A DNA stretch of 54,077 bases from Candidatus Goldiibacteriota bacterium HGW-Goldbacteria-1 (GTDB lineage: Bacteria > Oederibacteriota > PGYV01): NCBI GenBank assembly GCA_002839855.1, contig PGYV01000016.1, positions 1 to 54,077 of the forward strand, in the 5' to 3' direction. Under the pieces are notes generated by a model. It was not told the origin of the DNA. It searched no databases and worked only from the letters and a program-made list of their open reading frames with translations. The position numbers and the translations under genes were made by a program. Numbering within the stretch: position 1 is the first letter of the stretch; every line of letters begins with the position of its first letter. Shown here piece after piece: positions 33,903 through 41,492 of the stretch.

Positions 33903-36545
33903 ATGAAAAATAAGGCTTTTATCGGCATTGTAATCCTGCTGACAGCCGCCATTTTTATTTTTTCCTGCGGAAAGAAAAACAGCTTTACCGCACCTTCACC
34001 TGCGCCTGTTATAGCCACAGATACGCCTGCGGATATTACAACTGTACCCACGGCTATTAATACAGGTACAATCACAATAACTTCCACGCATACTGAAATA
34101 CCTGTTAATTCAATAACATCAACAACCACGATAACAATTACAAACACACTTTTGATAAATTCACCTACCATTACTTTATCAGCTACCGCGACAGCAACGC
34201 CGTCAAATTCATCCACGGCGGAAAATTCATCAACCGTTACTTTAACGCAGACACCAACACCTCCATTTACAGAAACTGCAACGCCCACTGCATCTGTTAC
34301 AAACACGCATAGTTCGCCCACGCTTACAGTAACCATTACAAATACAAACGTTATAACATACAACAGCGGTACCGCGTCAGCGTCATCCAATCCGTTATTT
34401 TCCGGCGTTTATGGAAATACGGTAACAATCACATTCAACTGCGGTTCTATAAACTGGCAGGGCCCAAGCCCGATTTACGGCACGTTAAGAATTACTGTTC
34501 CCGCGGGATGGAGCCTTCCAAGCCTTGCGGGAAATAATCCCGGCTATTATGAAGTATCGCTTCCGTCAGGCGGACAGCTTGTGGGAATTGACGCGGTTGA
34601 CAGGACAATGATAATAAAAGTGGCATCGCTTTCAGCTTTAACGGGCCAGGTGGCTGTAACTTATGGATCTATGTCATCGGGCGGGCCGGGCGCGTACATT
34701 CCAAACGCCGGGAATTTTACATTTGAAGTGTCAGCTGCAGAGATGGGGGATTCAACGCTTCCTATTGCGGTAAATCCGCAGGTAACAGTTTTAATACCAA
34801 CGCCATCAGTTACGCCAACCAACACGCCGATAATAGGCGAAGGCACAATGGCTGTCATACCGCAGTATTTGACGCAGAATACAACAGGGAACACAATAAT
34901 GCTTGTTTACACCGCGGGCGCCGCAGCCTGGACAAGCGATGTTGAAGGCGGAACAATAAGAATAACACTGCCGGCAGGATGGACTCCGCCGGAAGTTGAA
35001 GAAGGTTATGCCGGGCAGTTTTCAGCTGTTGCATCATCGGGCGCTTCAATTGTGGGGCTTCAGGAAGATATTATGGATATGATAATAAGGGTGAAAGATC
35101 TTCCGGCCGGCGGAACTGTAACTATAATTTACGGGTATAAAAAAACAGGAATTGAACCGGGTTTTGCGACAGCCGGTGCGGGTACTTACACGCTTACAAC
35201 TTATGTTGATCCGTTCGGCGCGGATATTCATCCTATTGCATCCTCACCGCTTATTCACGTTATACCGCCCACTTCCACAGTCACGGCAACCTTTACCATA
35301 ACGCCCACGCATTCGGCTACGCCCACAATAACACAGACTTCAACAATAACGCTGACGCATTCAATAACGCCCACGCATTCAATTACTCCCACTTTTTCAA
35401 TCACACAGACGCACACTTTTTCACCCACAATTACCATAACCGCCACTGCCACAATAACAGCCACTGCGACGGGAACGCCCACGGTGACTAATACTGCCAC
35501 GCCGTTCTGGGAAGTAATGGGAGCCAAAGGAATATCAAAAGGGCAGGCGGATTTTGATTCAATAGACATTTATAACGGAATCATTTATGTTGTGTATAGG
35601 GACCTGGGATACTCGGAAAAAGCCGTGGTGAAAAAATTTGAATCCGGTGTGTGGTCATTTGTAGGCCCCGAAGGGGGAATCTCAGACGGGATTGCCTATG
35701 ATACAGTAATAAAAGTTCACAACGGTGTGCCTTATGTAGCTTACAGGGATGACACAAAAGGGTTTAAAGCAACTGTAAAAAAGTACACCGGCGGCAGCTG
35801 GCAGGACGTGGGCACAGGAGATGTCTCTGCAACTGCCGCGTACGATATCTCTTTTGGGATAGATAAAAGCGATAATACAATTTATCTTGCTTATAGGGAC
35901 AATGCAGACTATCTGAATGTTAAGAAATTCACGCTGTTTGGGGTGTGGGAAGAAGCGGGTACCACATCACCCTCCGTAAAAACTGCGGAAATATCCCTTT
36001 TTGCATACGGCGGCTATGTTTATGTTGCTTTTTCCGACCCGGATAAAGGGTATAAATTAAGGGTGATGGCGTATGATATCTATGACGTTAAAGGCTGGGT
36101 TAATTTTGGTTCTGCTGACGGTATTTCAATTGGCAATTCGTATTCGCCGTCGTTGTTTGTATACTCTGACGGGACGCCTCATGTGGCTTTCCGCGATACC
36201 GGTAATTCAGGAAGGGTATCGGTAATGAAATATGAAACATCGGCGTGGTCTTATGTGGGGTCATCAACATTCTCCAATACCAACTGCGATTCAATATCCC
36301 TGTTTGTACATTCAGGCACGCCGTTTGTGGCATACAAAGACGGGGGCAGGGGAAACACGGTAACTGTGGCAAGAAATAAAACAGGGGTCTGGGAAATTGT
36401 GGGCTATGATATTTCAGATGGAGCCGCGGAATTTGTTGATTTGTCATATGACACATCCGCACAGATGCCTTATGTCATTTTCCGTGATGCAACGACAGTG
36501 ACACCGTTAAAAGCAACAGTGATGAGATATACGGGAAGTTATTAA
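33903..36545 (+). CDS. Large lipoprotein: two beta domains, two Thr-rich linkers, seven-bladed propeller
   Basis: 880 residues. Lipobox FIFSC (Cys22). Thr/Ser-rich linker at ~30-150. Two homologous beta-sandwich domains at ~155-300 and ~315-450, each with the pattern TLRITxPAGW ... YEV/FSA ... TVTxxYG. Second linker at ~452-530, dominated by TITPTHS-type repeats. Residues ~534-880 are seven blades of about 48 residues with the pattern ISxGxAYxxSIxxxNGxxYVAYRD ... KATVKKYxxGxWxxVG. The first strand (FWEVMGAKG) fits a closing strand for the last blade. It is a surface-exposed protein of unknown ligand. GGAGG lies 12 bp before the ATG. A nearer ATG at 33893 opens only a six-codon frame. Confidence 0.8.
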   Translation: MKNKAFIGIVILLTAAIFIFSCGKKNSFTAPSPAPVIATDTPADITTVPTAINTGTITITSTHTEIPVNSITSTTTITITNTLLINSPTITLSATATATPSNSSTAENSSTVTLTQTPTPPFTETATPTASVTNTHSSPTLTVTITNTNVITYNSGTASASSNPLFSGVYGNTVTITFNCGSINWQGPSPIYGTLRITVPAGWSLPSLAGNNPGYYEVSLPSGGQLVGIDAVDRTMIIKVASLSALTGQVAVTYGSMSSGGPGAYIPNAGNFTFEVSAAEMGDSTLPIAVNPQVTVLIPTPSVTPTNTPIIGEGTMAVIPQYLTQNTTGNTIMLVYTAGAAAWTSDVEGGTIRITLPAGWTPPEVEEGYAGQFSAVASSGASIVGLQEDIMDMIIRVKDLPAGGTVTIIYGYKKTGIEPGFATAGAGTYTLTTYVDPFGADIHPIASSPLIHVIPPTSTVTATFTITPTHSATPTITQTSTITLTHSITPTHSITPTFSITQTHTFSPTITITATATITATATGTPTVTNTATPFWEVMGAKGISKGQADFDSIDIYNGIIYVVYRDLGYSEKAVVKKFESGVWSFVGPEGGISDGIAYDTVIKVHNGVPYVAYRDDTKGFKATVKKYTGGSWQDVGTGDVSATAAYDISFGIDKSDNTIYLAYRDNADYLNVKKFTLFGVWEEAGTTSPSVKTAEISLFAYGGYVYVAFSDPDKGYKLRVMAYDIYDVKGWVNFGSADGISIGNSYSPSLFVYSDGTPHVAFRDTGNSGRVSVMKYETSAWSYVGSSTFSNTNCDSISLFVHSGTPFVAYKDGGRGNTVTVARNKTGVWEIVGYDISDGAAEFVDLSYDTSAQMPYVIFRDATTVTPLKATVMRYTGSY

Positions 36546-36564
36546 AAAACGTGGAGGCAATAAT

Positions 36565-36993
36565 ATGAAAAAAATAATTATAATATCACTTGTGGTATTT
36601 ACGGCATTGGTATTTTTGTCATGTAAAAAGAAGGGGGCGCCTGTGCCGTTTCCCGCGCCTGACCCGATAGCTAAAAGCGTGTCTGTGTCAGCGGTGGAAG
36701 ACGCAAGGGTTCCGGGAATTGAAAAGCGTATTGAATACCTTGAACTTTTCCAGGAAATATACATGTTTGAAATTAACTATTTAAGGAACAACGTAAGGGA
36801 GCTGACGCTGGCGTCCGTTGATGCGGAAGACGCGGAAGCACAGGAACTTGCCGCACAGCGGTTTGAGGATGATAAAAGAAGGGCAGAGATGGGAAAGATA
36901 GTGGATGAAATAGGCAAAAAGGGAATGGAAAAGATAACGGTTGCCGACCTTAGAAAATACAGGGAACGGATAAGGGAACAGATAGCGGAGTAG
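36565..36993 (+). CDS. Small lipoprotein with coiled coil
   Basis: 142 residues; no family recognised. A lipoprotein signal (lipobox FLSC, Cys20) is followed by a Pro-rich segment (about 25-35) and a highly charged helical region (about 50-140) predicted as coiled coil. It starts 19 bp after the propeller lipoprotein behind GTGGAGG and is probably co-transcribed with it. The form resembles periplasmic spacer or Lpp/Slp-like helical lipoproteins, but no specific function can be assigned. Confidence 0.7.
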   Translation: MKKIIIISLVVFTALVFLSCKKKGAPVPFPAPDPIAKSVSVSAVEDARVPGIEKRIEYLELFQEIYMFEINYLRNNVRELTLASVDAEDAEAQELAAQRFEDDKRRAEMGKIVDEIGKKGMEKITVADLRKYRERIREQIAE

Positions 36994-36998
36994 TGATT

Positions 36999-37038
36999 GG
37001 ATGCTTAGATGCTTGGAAGGTTGGATGGTTAGAAGGTC
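36999..37038. repeat. Octamer tandem repeat (five units), locus D left end
   Basis: GGATGCTT, AGATGCTT, GGAAGGTT, GGATGGTT, AGAAGGTC in exact 8-bp phase, starting 6 bp after the stop codon of the lipoprotein gene. Confidence 0.7.
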
Positions 37039-37065
37039 TGGTTGGAGCGAGCATGCGCAGCGGAA

Positions 37066-37179
37066 ATCCCTGCGATGAAGCGAATATATGAGCGTAAGAA
37101 GCAGGGATAGACGCGGGTCTTTAGCCCGCGGATTTTATAAGTAGATTTTAGTAGTGGTAGGCGCACCCTTTAGGGTGCG
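37066..37179. repeat. Three hairpins of the mosaic intergenic element, locus D
   Basis: ATCCCTGC (37066-37073) pairs with GCAGGGAT (37101-37108) across 27 nt. CGCGGG/CCCGCG with a 7-nt loop lies at 37112-37130 (head ATAG). GTAG (37157-37160) heads CGCACCC/TTTA/GGGTGCG at 37162-37179. They occupy part of the 490-bp gene-free stretch 36994-37483. Confidence 0.7.
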
Positions 37180-37257
37180 GCAGTTGGTTTAGTTTTAATG
37201 GGTTTTTGTTCTTAATTTCTATTCCTAGAATTTCTTTTCTTACGAGGTTATGCTTTT

Positions 37258-37347
37258 GCTTAACTGCCTATAGCTTAAACCGCTGTTTCTTCCGTCCCTC
37301 CGTGCATCCGTCCTTCTGTTACAAAGCTTTTATATATGGGATATGGG
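37258..37347. repeat. 29-bp module, octamers and TATGGGATATGGG, locus D
   Basis: A 29-bp block starting GCTTAACTGCC and ending AACCGCTGT (37258-37286) is identical to 39931-39959. CCGTCCCT, CCGTGCAT and CCGTCCTT follow (37292-37315), then TATGGGATATGGG (37335-37347). This is the same module order as at 26027-26082. Confidence 0.7.
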
Positions 37348-37433
37348 TTAACAGTTTATTGGATAATCCTTCTTATGCAACCTTTTCCCGTTCCATACGT
37401 TATAATGTTATGGAGTGAGTTTTTGATTTAACC

Positions 37434-37465
37434 GAGCCGCTGAGCTGCTGAGCCGCCGAGCTGCC
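37434..37465. repeat. GAGCYGCY octamer repeat, copy 1
   Basis: Four units in phase: GAGCCGCT, GAGCTGCT, GAGCCGCC, GAGCTGCC. A second copy is at 43342-43373. It lies directly before the RBS of the sigma factor gene; a TATAAT at 37401-37406 upstream has no clear -35. Confidence 0.75.
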
Positions 37466-37483
37466 AGGTTCAGGAGGGTTTTT

Positions 37484-38080
37484 TTGAGTCTTGAAAATGA
37501 AAAGGACATAATAAACAGGGCAAAACAGGACCCGCAGGCGTTCGCGGAGCTGTTTGATTTTTATTTTGATAAAATATTCCATTACATCTTGTACCGCACG
37601 GGAAACGCGGAAATAGCCAGGGATATAGCGTCCGAGGTTTTCTTTAAAGCCCACAAAAATATAAAAAACTTCCGCTTTATGGGATATCCTTTTTCCGCGT
37701 GGCTTTACCGCATGGCGGGAAACGAGGTTATTTCGTACTTCAGGCATAAAAAGTTTGAACCTTCATCCCTTGAAGCGTATCTGGAAGATAATAAAATAGA
37801 CGGCCCCGCTTCAAGGCAGGACATGCAGCAGGAAATAATAAAAGCGCAGGAACTGGCAGATTCCAACGGCGCGTACTGCGCGGTTAAGCAGGCAATGCTT
37901 AAGCTGGATCCGCTTTATCAGGAAGTAATTGTGCTTAAATTCCTGCAGGAAAAATCCATAAAGGAAATATGTGAAATACTGGGTAAAAAAGAAGGCACTG
38001 TAAAATCGCTTATTTCAAGAGCGCTGGATATGATAAGGAAAGAGTCGGATATTAAGTATTTTTCGTCCATAAACGGATAA
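37484..38080 (+). CDS. Sigma-70 family (ECF-like) RNA polymerase sigma factor
   Basis: 198 residues from a TTG start 6 bp after AGGAGGG. Sigma region 2 at about 18-90 (FAELFDFYFDKIFHYILYR ... DIASEVFFKAHKNI ... FSAWLYRMAGNEVISYFR). Region 4 with its HTH at about 135-187 (LDPLYQEVIVLKFL ... SIKEICEILGKKEGTVKSL). There is no region 1.1 or 3, as in ECF sigma factors. ECF factors direct RNA polymerase to a small regulon and are held by an anti-sigma factor. The next gene, 58 bp downstream, is a short-tailed membrane protein in the right position and topology for that role. The target promoter cannot be named from this window. Confidence 0.92.
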   Translation: MSLENEKDIINRAKQDPQAFAELFDFYFDKIFHYILYRTGNAEIARDIASEVFFKAHKNIKNFRFMGYPFSAWLYRMAGNEVISYFRHKKFEPSSLEAYLEDNKIDGPASRQDMQQEIIKAQELADSNGAYCAVKQAMLKLDPLYQEVIVLKFLQEKSIKEICEILGKKEGTVKSLISRALDMIRKESDIKYFSSING

Positions 38081-38138
38081 AACGCAACCTAATTTTTTTT
38101 GGAACGTTATCAGATATAAGAGCAAAAGGAGAATTAAA

Positions 38139-38930
38139 ATGGAAGAAAAAAACTTTAAAAAAGCGCGGCTGGAAAATGTGACCATACCGCAAAACAGGGA
38201 GTTCTTAAGAAATGCCCTTATAAATTCCGCGGCAACAAAAAAGAAATCGTTTTTTAATTTTGCGCCGGTAAAAATAGGCGCAGCCGCTTTTGCGGTAGTG
38301 CTTGCGGCTGTTTTTATGGTGGTGGAAGATAATAATAATCCCGGGCAGACTAACAATCTGGGCGGCGTATGGAGCACCTATGATGATTCCGCAGAGGGCA
38401 ATAACTCTGTTGTATGGCCGCAGGCGCCAAAAGCTTGTGAAAACCTGTTTGAAAAAAGCGCGCCCGGTTTTGGCGGTAAAGGGTATGCGGTGCGCGTTAC
38501 AGGGAATGCAGGGGATAAAGCAAAAACCACTTTGGGAGTTAATACCTATTTAAGCGAACACGCTTCGTGCCCGCGCTGTTCAGGGATAAATATAACCATG
38601 TTCAAAGGTATTAAATTTAAGATGAAGGGCAATATTGCCGGCGGCGCGCTTTACTTTATCCTGCCGCACGAATCCGGCGAGCCGGACGAAAATAAAACTT
38701 TATGCCAAAGCCTTACGGATAATAATGATTATACGGCGGATATCAGCGGGCTTGTAAAAAGTGAATGGACAGACGTTAAACTTGATTTTTATAAGTCGTT
38801 TAAACAGCCCAAGGGAACCACGGTAAAAATAGATAAAGTGCTTGAAAATGCCAACAGGATTAAATGGGAATGGAAAGGCAATAAAGGTGAAAAGATGGAT
38901 ATTTGGATAGATGAAATTCAATTTTATTAA
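38139..38930 (+). CDS. Membrane anti-sigma-like protein with carbohydrate-binding-like ectodomain
   Basis: 263 residues, type II-like topology. It has a basic cytoplasmic segment of ~42 residues (IPQNREFLRNALINSAATKK), one membrane helix (about 43-62) and an ectodomain (about 75-263). The ectodomain resembles CBM11/CIA30-type jelly rolls: GGVWSTYDDSAEGNNS at its start and MDIWIDEIQF at its end. The same fold-length sequence is encoded as a free secreted protein by the next gene. Four ectodomain cysteines (100, 144, 147, 189) could form disulfides. The anti-sigma role is inferred from gene order and topology; the cytoplasmic segment is too short to recognise a known anti-sigma domain. AAAGGAG RBS. 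Confidence 0.75.
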   Translation: MEEKNFKKARLENVTIPQNREFLRNALINSAATKKKSFFNFAPVKIGAAAFAVVLAAVFMVVEDNNNPGQTNNLGGVWSTYDDSAEGNNSVVWPQAPKACENLFEKSAPGFGGKGYAVRVTGNAGDKAKTTLGVNTYLSEHASCPRCSGINITMFKGIKFKMKGNIAGGALYFILPHESGEPDENKTLCQSLTDNNDYTADISGLVKSEWTDVKLDFYKSFKQPKGTTVKIDKVLENANRIKWEWKGNKGEKMDIWIDEIQFY

Positions 38931-38934
38931 AATT

Positions 38935-38947
38935 CCCGGTATCCGGG
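38935..38947 (+). other. Intercistronic hairpin CCCGG-TAT-CCGGG
   Basis: A perfect 5-bp GC stem with a 3-nt loop, between the stop of the membrane gene (38930) and the AAGGAGG of the secreted gene. There is no T-run. It may protect or process the mRNA and so set different levels for the two paralogues. Confidence 0.45.
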
Positions 38948-38964
38948 ACAATAAGGAGGAAGGT

Positions 38965-39651
38965 ATGAAAAAGATTACAGCAATGGCGGCAGCGGTAATG
39001 TTTGTGTTTTCAGGGCTGGTATTTGCGGCAGAACCGTTTATAGTGGATGACTTTGAAGACGGCAATGTTCAGACAGTAAAGGGCGGATGGTGGTACACGT
39101 ATAATGATGCAAATGCAGGCGGTAATTCTGAAGTATGGCCCGCGCAGGGCAAGTTTGAATTAAGCAAGCCGGGAGCGGATGGAAAGGGCTATGCAGCAAG
39201 GATGAAAGGTACTGCCGGTAATAAACTTGGATGGGATTTTGTAGGAATGGGAGCAACGCTATCGCTTAATTCCGGATGTCCCACGGCAGAACCTGTTGAT
39301 TTAAAAATGTACACAACGCTTCAGTTTAAGATTAAGGGGAACGTGTCCGGCGGCAGGCTTACGGTGGTGATTCCGTATACTGCCGGCACTTGCGAGCAGG
39401 GATCTGATGGTCCTAAAAGTCTTACGGATTGGGCGGATTATGAATGCGGTATTACATCCAAGGTATCCGAGGGTTGGACGACAGTAAAACTTGATTTAAG
39501 AAAAGATTTTAAGCAGCCAAAGTGGGTAAAAAAAGAAAATGTAGCGGCGATTGATAAAGTGTTGGAAAACGCGCACAACATCTCATTTCATTTTTCCAGC
39601 CCGGACGGCGATAATATGGATATCTGGGTAGACGACATACAGTTTAATTAA
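38965..39651 (+). CDS. Secreted CBM11/CIA30-like protein, paralogue of the upstream ectodomain
   Basis: 228 residues from the ATG at 38965 (AAGGAGG 7 bp upstream; an in-frame ATG at 38911 lies inside the previous gene and lacks an RBS). Signal peptide about 1-23 (ending LVFAAEP). The mature part starts FIVDDFEDGNVQTVKGGWW, typical of CBM11/CIA30 jelly rolls, and ends MDIWVDDIQFN. It aligns over its whole length with the ectodomain of the membrane gene: GKGYAxRxxGxAG, TxxFKxKGNxxGG, KSLTDxxDY, FKQPK and IDKVLENAxxI are shared. It could be a carbohydrate-binding protein, a ligand presenter, or a soluble competitor for the membrane sensor. A strong terminator follows at 39671. Confidence 0.8.
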   Translation: MKKITAMAAAVMFVFSGLVFAAEPFIVDDFEDGNVQTVKGGWWYTYNDANAGGNSEVWPAQGKFELSKPGADGKGYAARMKGTAGNKLGWDFVGMGATLSLNSGCPTAEPVDLKMYTTLQFKIKGNVSGGRLTVVIPYTAGTCEQGSDGPKSLTDWADYECGITSKVSEGWTTVKLDLRKDFKQPKWVKKENVAAIDKVLENAHNISFHFSSPDGDNMDIWVDDIQFN

Positions 39652-39670
39652 TAATATTTTTGTAATCCAC

Positions 39671-39703
39671 AAAAAACCCGGGCTATTTTGGCCCGGGTTT
39701 TTT
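39671..39703. terminator. Intrinsic terminator of the sigma/ectodomain operon
   Basis: An A-run, CCCGGGC, a 7-nt loop TATTTTG, GCCCGGG and a T-run, 20 bp after the stop at 39651. Strong stem; works in either direction. Confidence 0.85.
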
Positions 39704-39728
39704 ATTTATTGTTTTTGATTTGGATTTG

Positions 39729-39800
39729 GTAGACGCGGGTCTTTAGCCCGCGGCAGTTGGTTTTGATTTGGGGTTTGGTAGCCGCGCCTTTTAAGGCGCG
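39729..39800. repeat. Two GTAG-headed palindromes (REP-like), locus E
   Basis: GTAG (39729-39732) heads CGCGGG/CCCGCG (39734-39752). GTAG (39778-39781) heads CGCGCCTT/TT/AAGGCGCG (39783-39800). They are part of the 394-bp gene-free stretch 39652-40045. Confidence 0.75.
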
Positions 39801-39829
39801 TTGTTTTGCCTTGTTTTGAAAATGGCATC

Positions 39830-39863
39830 AAAAAAAACGGGCTGTGTATGGCCCGTTTTTTTT
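39830..39863. terminator. Dispersed bidirectional terminator, copy 2
   Basis: An A-run, ACGGGC, TGTGTATG, GCCCGT and a T-run; same core as 25957-25988. Confidence 0.75.
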
Positions 39864-39930
39864 ATTAATTTAATGGTTATTTTTTTTGCTTTCATTCATG
39901 GTGTTTGTTTCTTTTTGGTTTTACGCTTCT

Positions 39931-39972
39931 GCTTAACTGCCTATAGCTTAAACCGCTGTCTCTTCCGTCCCT
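39931..39972. repeat. 29-bp module plus one CCGTCCCT octamer, locus E
   Basis: 39931-39959 is identical to 37258-37286, followed by a single CCGTCCCT (39965-39972). The octamer run is truncated here compared with the other loci. Confidence 0.7.
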
Positions 39973-39990
39973 CAGGTTCTAAAATATCAT

Positions 39991-40018
39991 TTGATGTTTT
40001 TACACAATTGGGTATAAT
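39991..40018 (+). promoter_or_regulatory. Promoter for the lipoprotein at 40046
   Basis: TTGATG (39991-39996), a 16-bp spacer and TATAAT (40013-40018), 28 bp before the GTG start. Confidence 0.6.
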
Positions 40019-40045
40019 CATTAAAAATTAGCGGAGGGAATACAC

Positions 40046-41098
40046 GTGAAAAAATTATTATTATCAGTATCAATTGTAATTGTTTTGGCTTTATTAATTC
40101 CGGCATGCAGCAAGACAGCGCCGGCAGAACCGCAGGCAGAACCTACAAGCGTAAATACTCCCACGATAGGGGAGGCTGTAGACAATATGGGGATTACTTT
40201 TGTTATGGGCGGATGTCAGCCCTGGACCGCGGTTACAAATCAGTCATATTCAGGCGGGGATTCTTTAAAAAGCGGTGTTGTTGTTGACGGCTGCGCTTCA
40301 AGTATAACCGCCAGTTTTGAAGGCCCGGGAAAACTGGAATATTATGTAAAGACTTCAACTGACAGCGGGGACTTACTGCGTTTTTATATGGACGGTTCCG
40401 AATACTTTTCTTATTCGGGGGAAACCGACTGGTATAAAGAAACCCTATATTTCTCTTCGGGCAGCAGCGATGTATCCTGGGAATATGTAAAAAACACGGA
40501 TGGAATTACCGCCGGAAGCGATGCGGTTTGGCTTGATAATATCACTTATGTTAAAACGACGCCTGTGACGGTTGATTATTTTAGTGATGGTGATATGGTA
40601 TCGCTGTTTGGTACTGCCTGGGAATCTCTCACCAGCACAGGGTCTACAATATCAGATTTTGGCCTTTCTTCCAGGGAATTCAGCGGATTTGTTTTGGCAA
40701 TTACAGGCACTGTTCAGGCTGTTGGAACAGGCAGTGTATATAAGGGGCAGCTTGGGGTTAAGGTTAATCTTAGTGAAAGCGGTTCCGTTGATTTAAGGTT
40801 TCAGACATTATCTTACGCCGCGAATTCTGTTAAAACCTTAACCGGCAGTGACGCGCTAAAAATTTGTTTTAAAGTAGTTAACACAACAGGCGAATATCTT
40901 TTTGCTTCTTTTACGGCGCCATCAGCATGGATTAATGCGGGTTTTGGATTTAACGCTATGCAGGAAGGCGGGGCGTACACTAAAGATGAAGTTCTGGATG
41001 ACGCAAAAACGCTTGAAATATACCTGCAGCTTGAATCTTCCGTGGAGAATAACACAGCCCCCGTGGAATTGTATCTGGATTCAATCAGCACGTATTAA
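40046..41098 (+). CDS. Lipoprotein with two carbohydrate-binding-like beta domains
   Basis: 350 residues from a GTG start with GCGGAGG 8-9 bp upstream. Lipobox IPAC (Cys21). Domain 1 (about 50-172) resembles the MAM/concanavalin-like type found in many secreted bacterial proteins: YYVKTSTDSGDLLRFYMDG ... WYKETLYFSSG ... WEYVKN ... DAVWLDNITY. Domain 2 (about 175-350) resembles CBM11-type jelly rolls, with DYFSDGDMVSLFG at its start and VELYLDSIS at its end. It is probably a surface-anchored glycan-binding or adhesive protein. It stands alone between two mosaic repeat regions. Confidence 0.75.
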   Translation: MKKLLLSVSIVIVLALLIPACSKTAPAEPQAEPTSVNTPTIGEAVDNMGITFVMGGCQPWTAVTNQSYSGGDSLKSGVVVDGCASSITASFEGPGKLEYYVKTSTDSGDLLRFYMDGSEYFSYSGETDWYKETLYFSSGSSDVSWEYVKNTDGITAGSDAVWLDNITYVKTTPVTVDYFSDGDMVSLFGTAWESLTSTGSTISDFGLSSREFSGFVLAITGTVQAVGTGSVYKGQLGVKVNLSESGSVDLRFQTLSYAANSVKTLTGSDALKICFKVVNTTGEYLFASFTAPSAWINAGFGFNAMQEGGAYTKDEVLDDAKTLEIYLQLESSVENNTAPVELYLDSISTY

Positions 41099-41122
41099 TT
41101 TATTTTTTGTTTGGATAATTTA

Positions 41123-41152
41123 GAGGCGCGGTATCCCGCGCCTCTTTTTTTT
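41123..41152 (+). terminator. Intrinsic terminator after the 40046 lipoprotein
   Basis: GAGGCGCGG, loop TATC, CCGCGCCTC and a T-run. A perfect 9-bp stem 24 bp after the stop codon. Confidence 0.8.
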
Positions 41153-41199
41153 GTTTATTTTGATGACTTATTGCTTTGATTATTTTGGTTTTTGTATTG

Positions 41200-41264
41200 G
41201 TAGACGCGGGTCTTCAGCCCGCGGATTTTATCCTTTATCGTAGAGGCGCAATATATTGCGCCTC
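41200..41264. repeat. Two GTAG-headed palindromes (REP-like), locus F
   Basis: GTAG (41200-41203) heads CGCGGG/CCCGCG (41205-41223). GTAG (41240-41243) heads a perfect 10-bp stem GAGGCGCAAT/AT/ATTGCGCCTC (41243-41264) followed by GTTTTT. They lie in the 394-bp stretch 41099-41492. Confidence 0.75.
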
Positions 41265-41321
41265 GTTTTTGGTTTGAATTTTATCCATATTATGTGTGGA
41301 GAATTCTTTTTATCCCATCTC

Positions 41322-41351
41322 AAAAAACGGGCTATGTATGGCCCGTTTTTT
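41322..41351. terminator. Dispersed bidirectional terminator, copy 3
   Basis: An A-run, ACGGGC, TATGTATG, GCCCGT and a T-run; one loop base differs from copies 1 and 2. Confidence 0.75.
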
Positions 41352-41376
41352 GGGATTTGTTTTAATGGTTTTCCTT

Positions 41377-41408
41377 CCGTCCCTCCGTGCATCTGTCCCT
41401 CCGTCCCT
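41377..41408. repeat. CCGTCCCT octamer repeat, locus F
   Basis: CCGTCCCT, CCGTGCAT, CTGTCCCT, CCGTCCCT in exact 8-bp phase; same family as 26027 and 37292. Confidence 0.75.
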
Positions 41409-41433
41409 CGGGTTTAATCCGTTAAGCTCTATC

Positions 41434-41462
41434 TTGACATTTGTAAGCCCATAGATTACAAT
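41434..41462 (+). promoter_or_regulatory. Promoter of the HTH-nucleotidyltransferase/HEPN operon
   Basis: TTGACA (41434-41439), a 17-bp spacer and TACAAT (41457-41462). Transcription should start near 41469. Confidence 0.75.
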
Positions 41463-41482
41463 TGTAAGTAATTACCTTACAA
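41441..41482. promoter_or_regulatory. Candidate operator: three TTGTAAG half-sites
   Basis: TTGTAAG at 41441-41447 and 41462-41468 (direct, 21 bp apart) and its inverse CTTACAA at 41476-41482. The last two form a perfect 7-bp inverted repeat with a 7-bp spacer, centred on an 8-bp palindrome GTAATTAC. The set spans the promoter spacer, the -10 and the predicted start site, as expected of a repressor site for the HTH protein encoded just downstream. Confidence 0.6.
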
Positions 41483-41492
41483 AGGAGCAAAG

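Noticed and set aside
33584-34390. Minus-strand open frames with LQVTSYK repeats over array 3
   Set aside because: Same cause as in array 2; the frame overlaps the Thr-rich linker of the real gene on the other strand.
38101-38106. GGAACG upstream of the membrane anti-sigma-like gene as an ECF -35 element
   Set aside because: No matching -10 motif at the expected distance, so autoregulation by the sigma factor cannot be supported.
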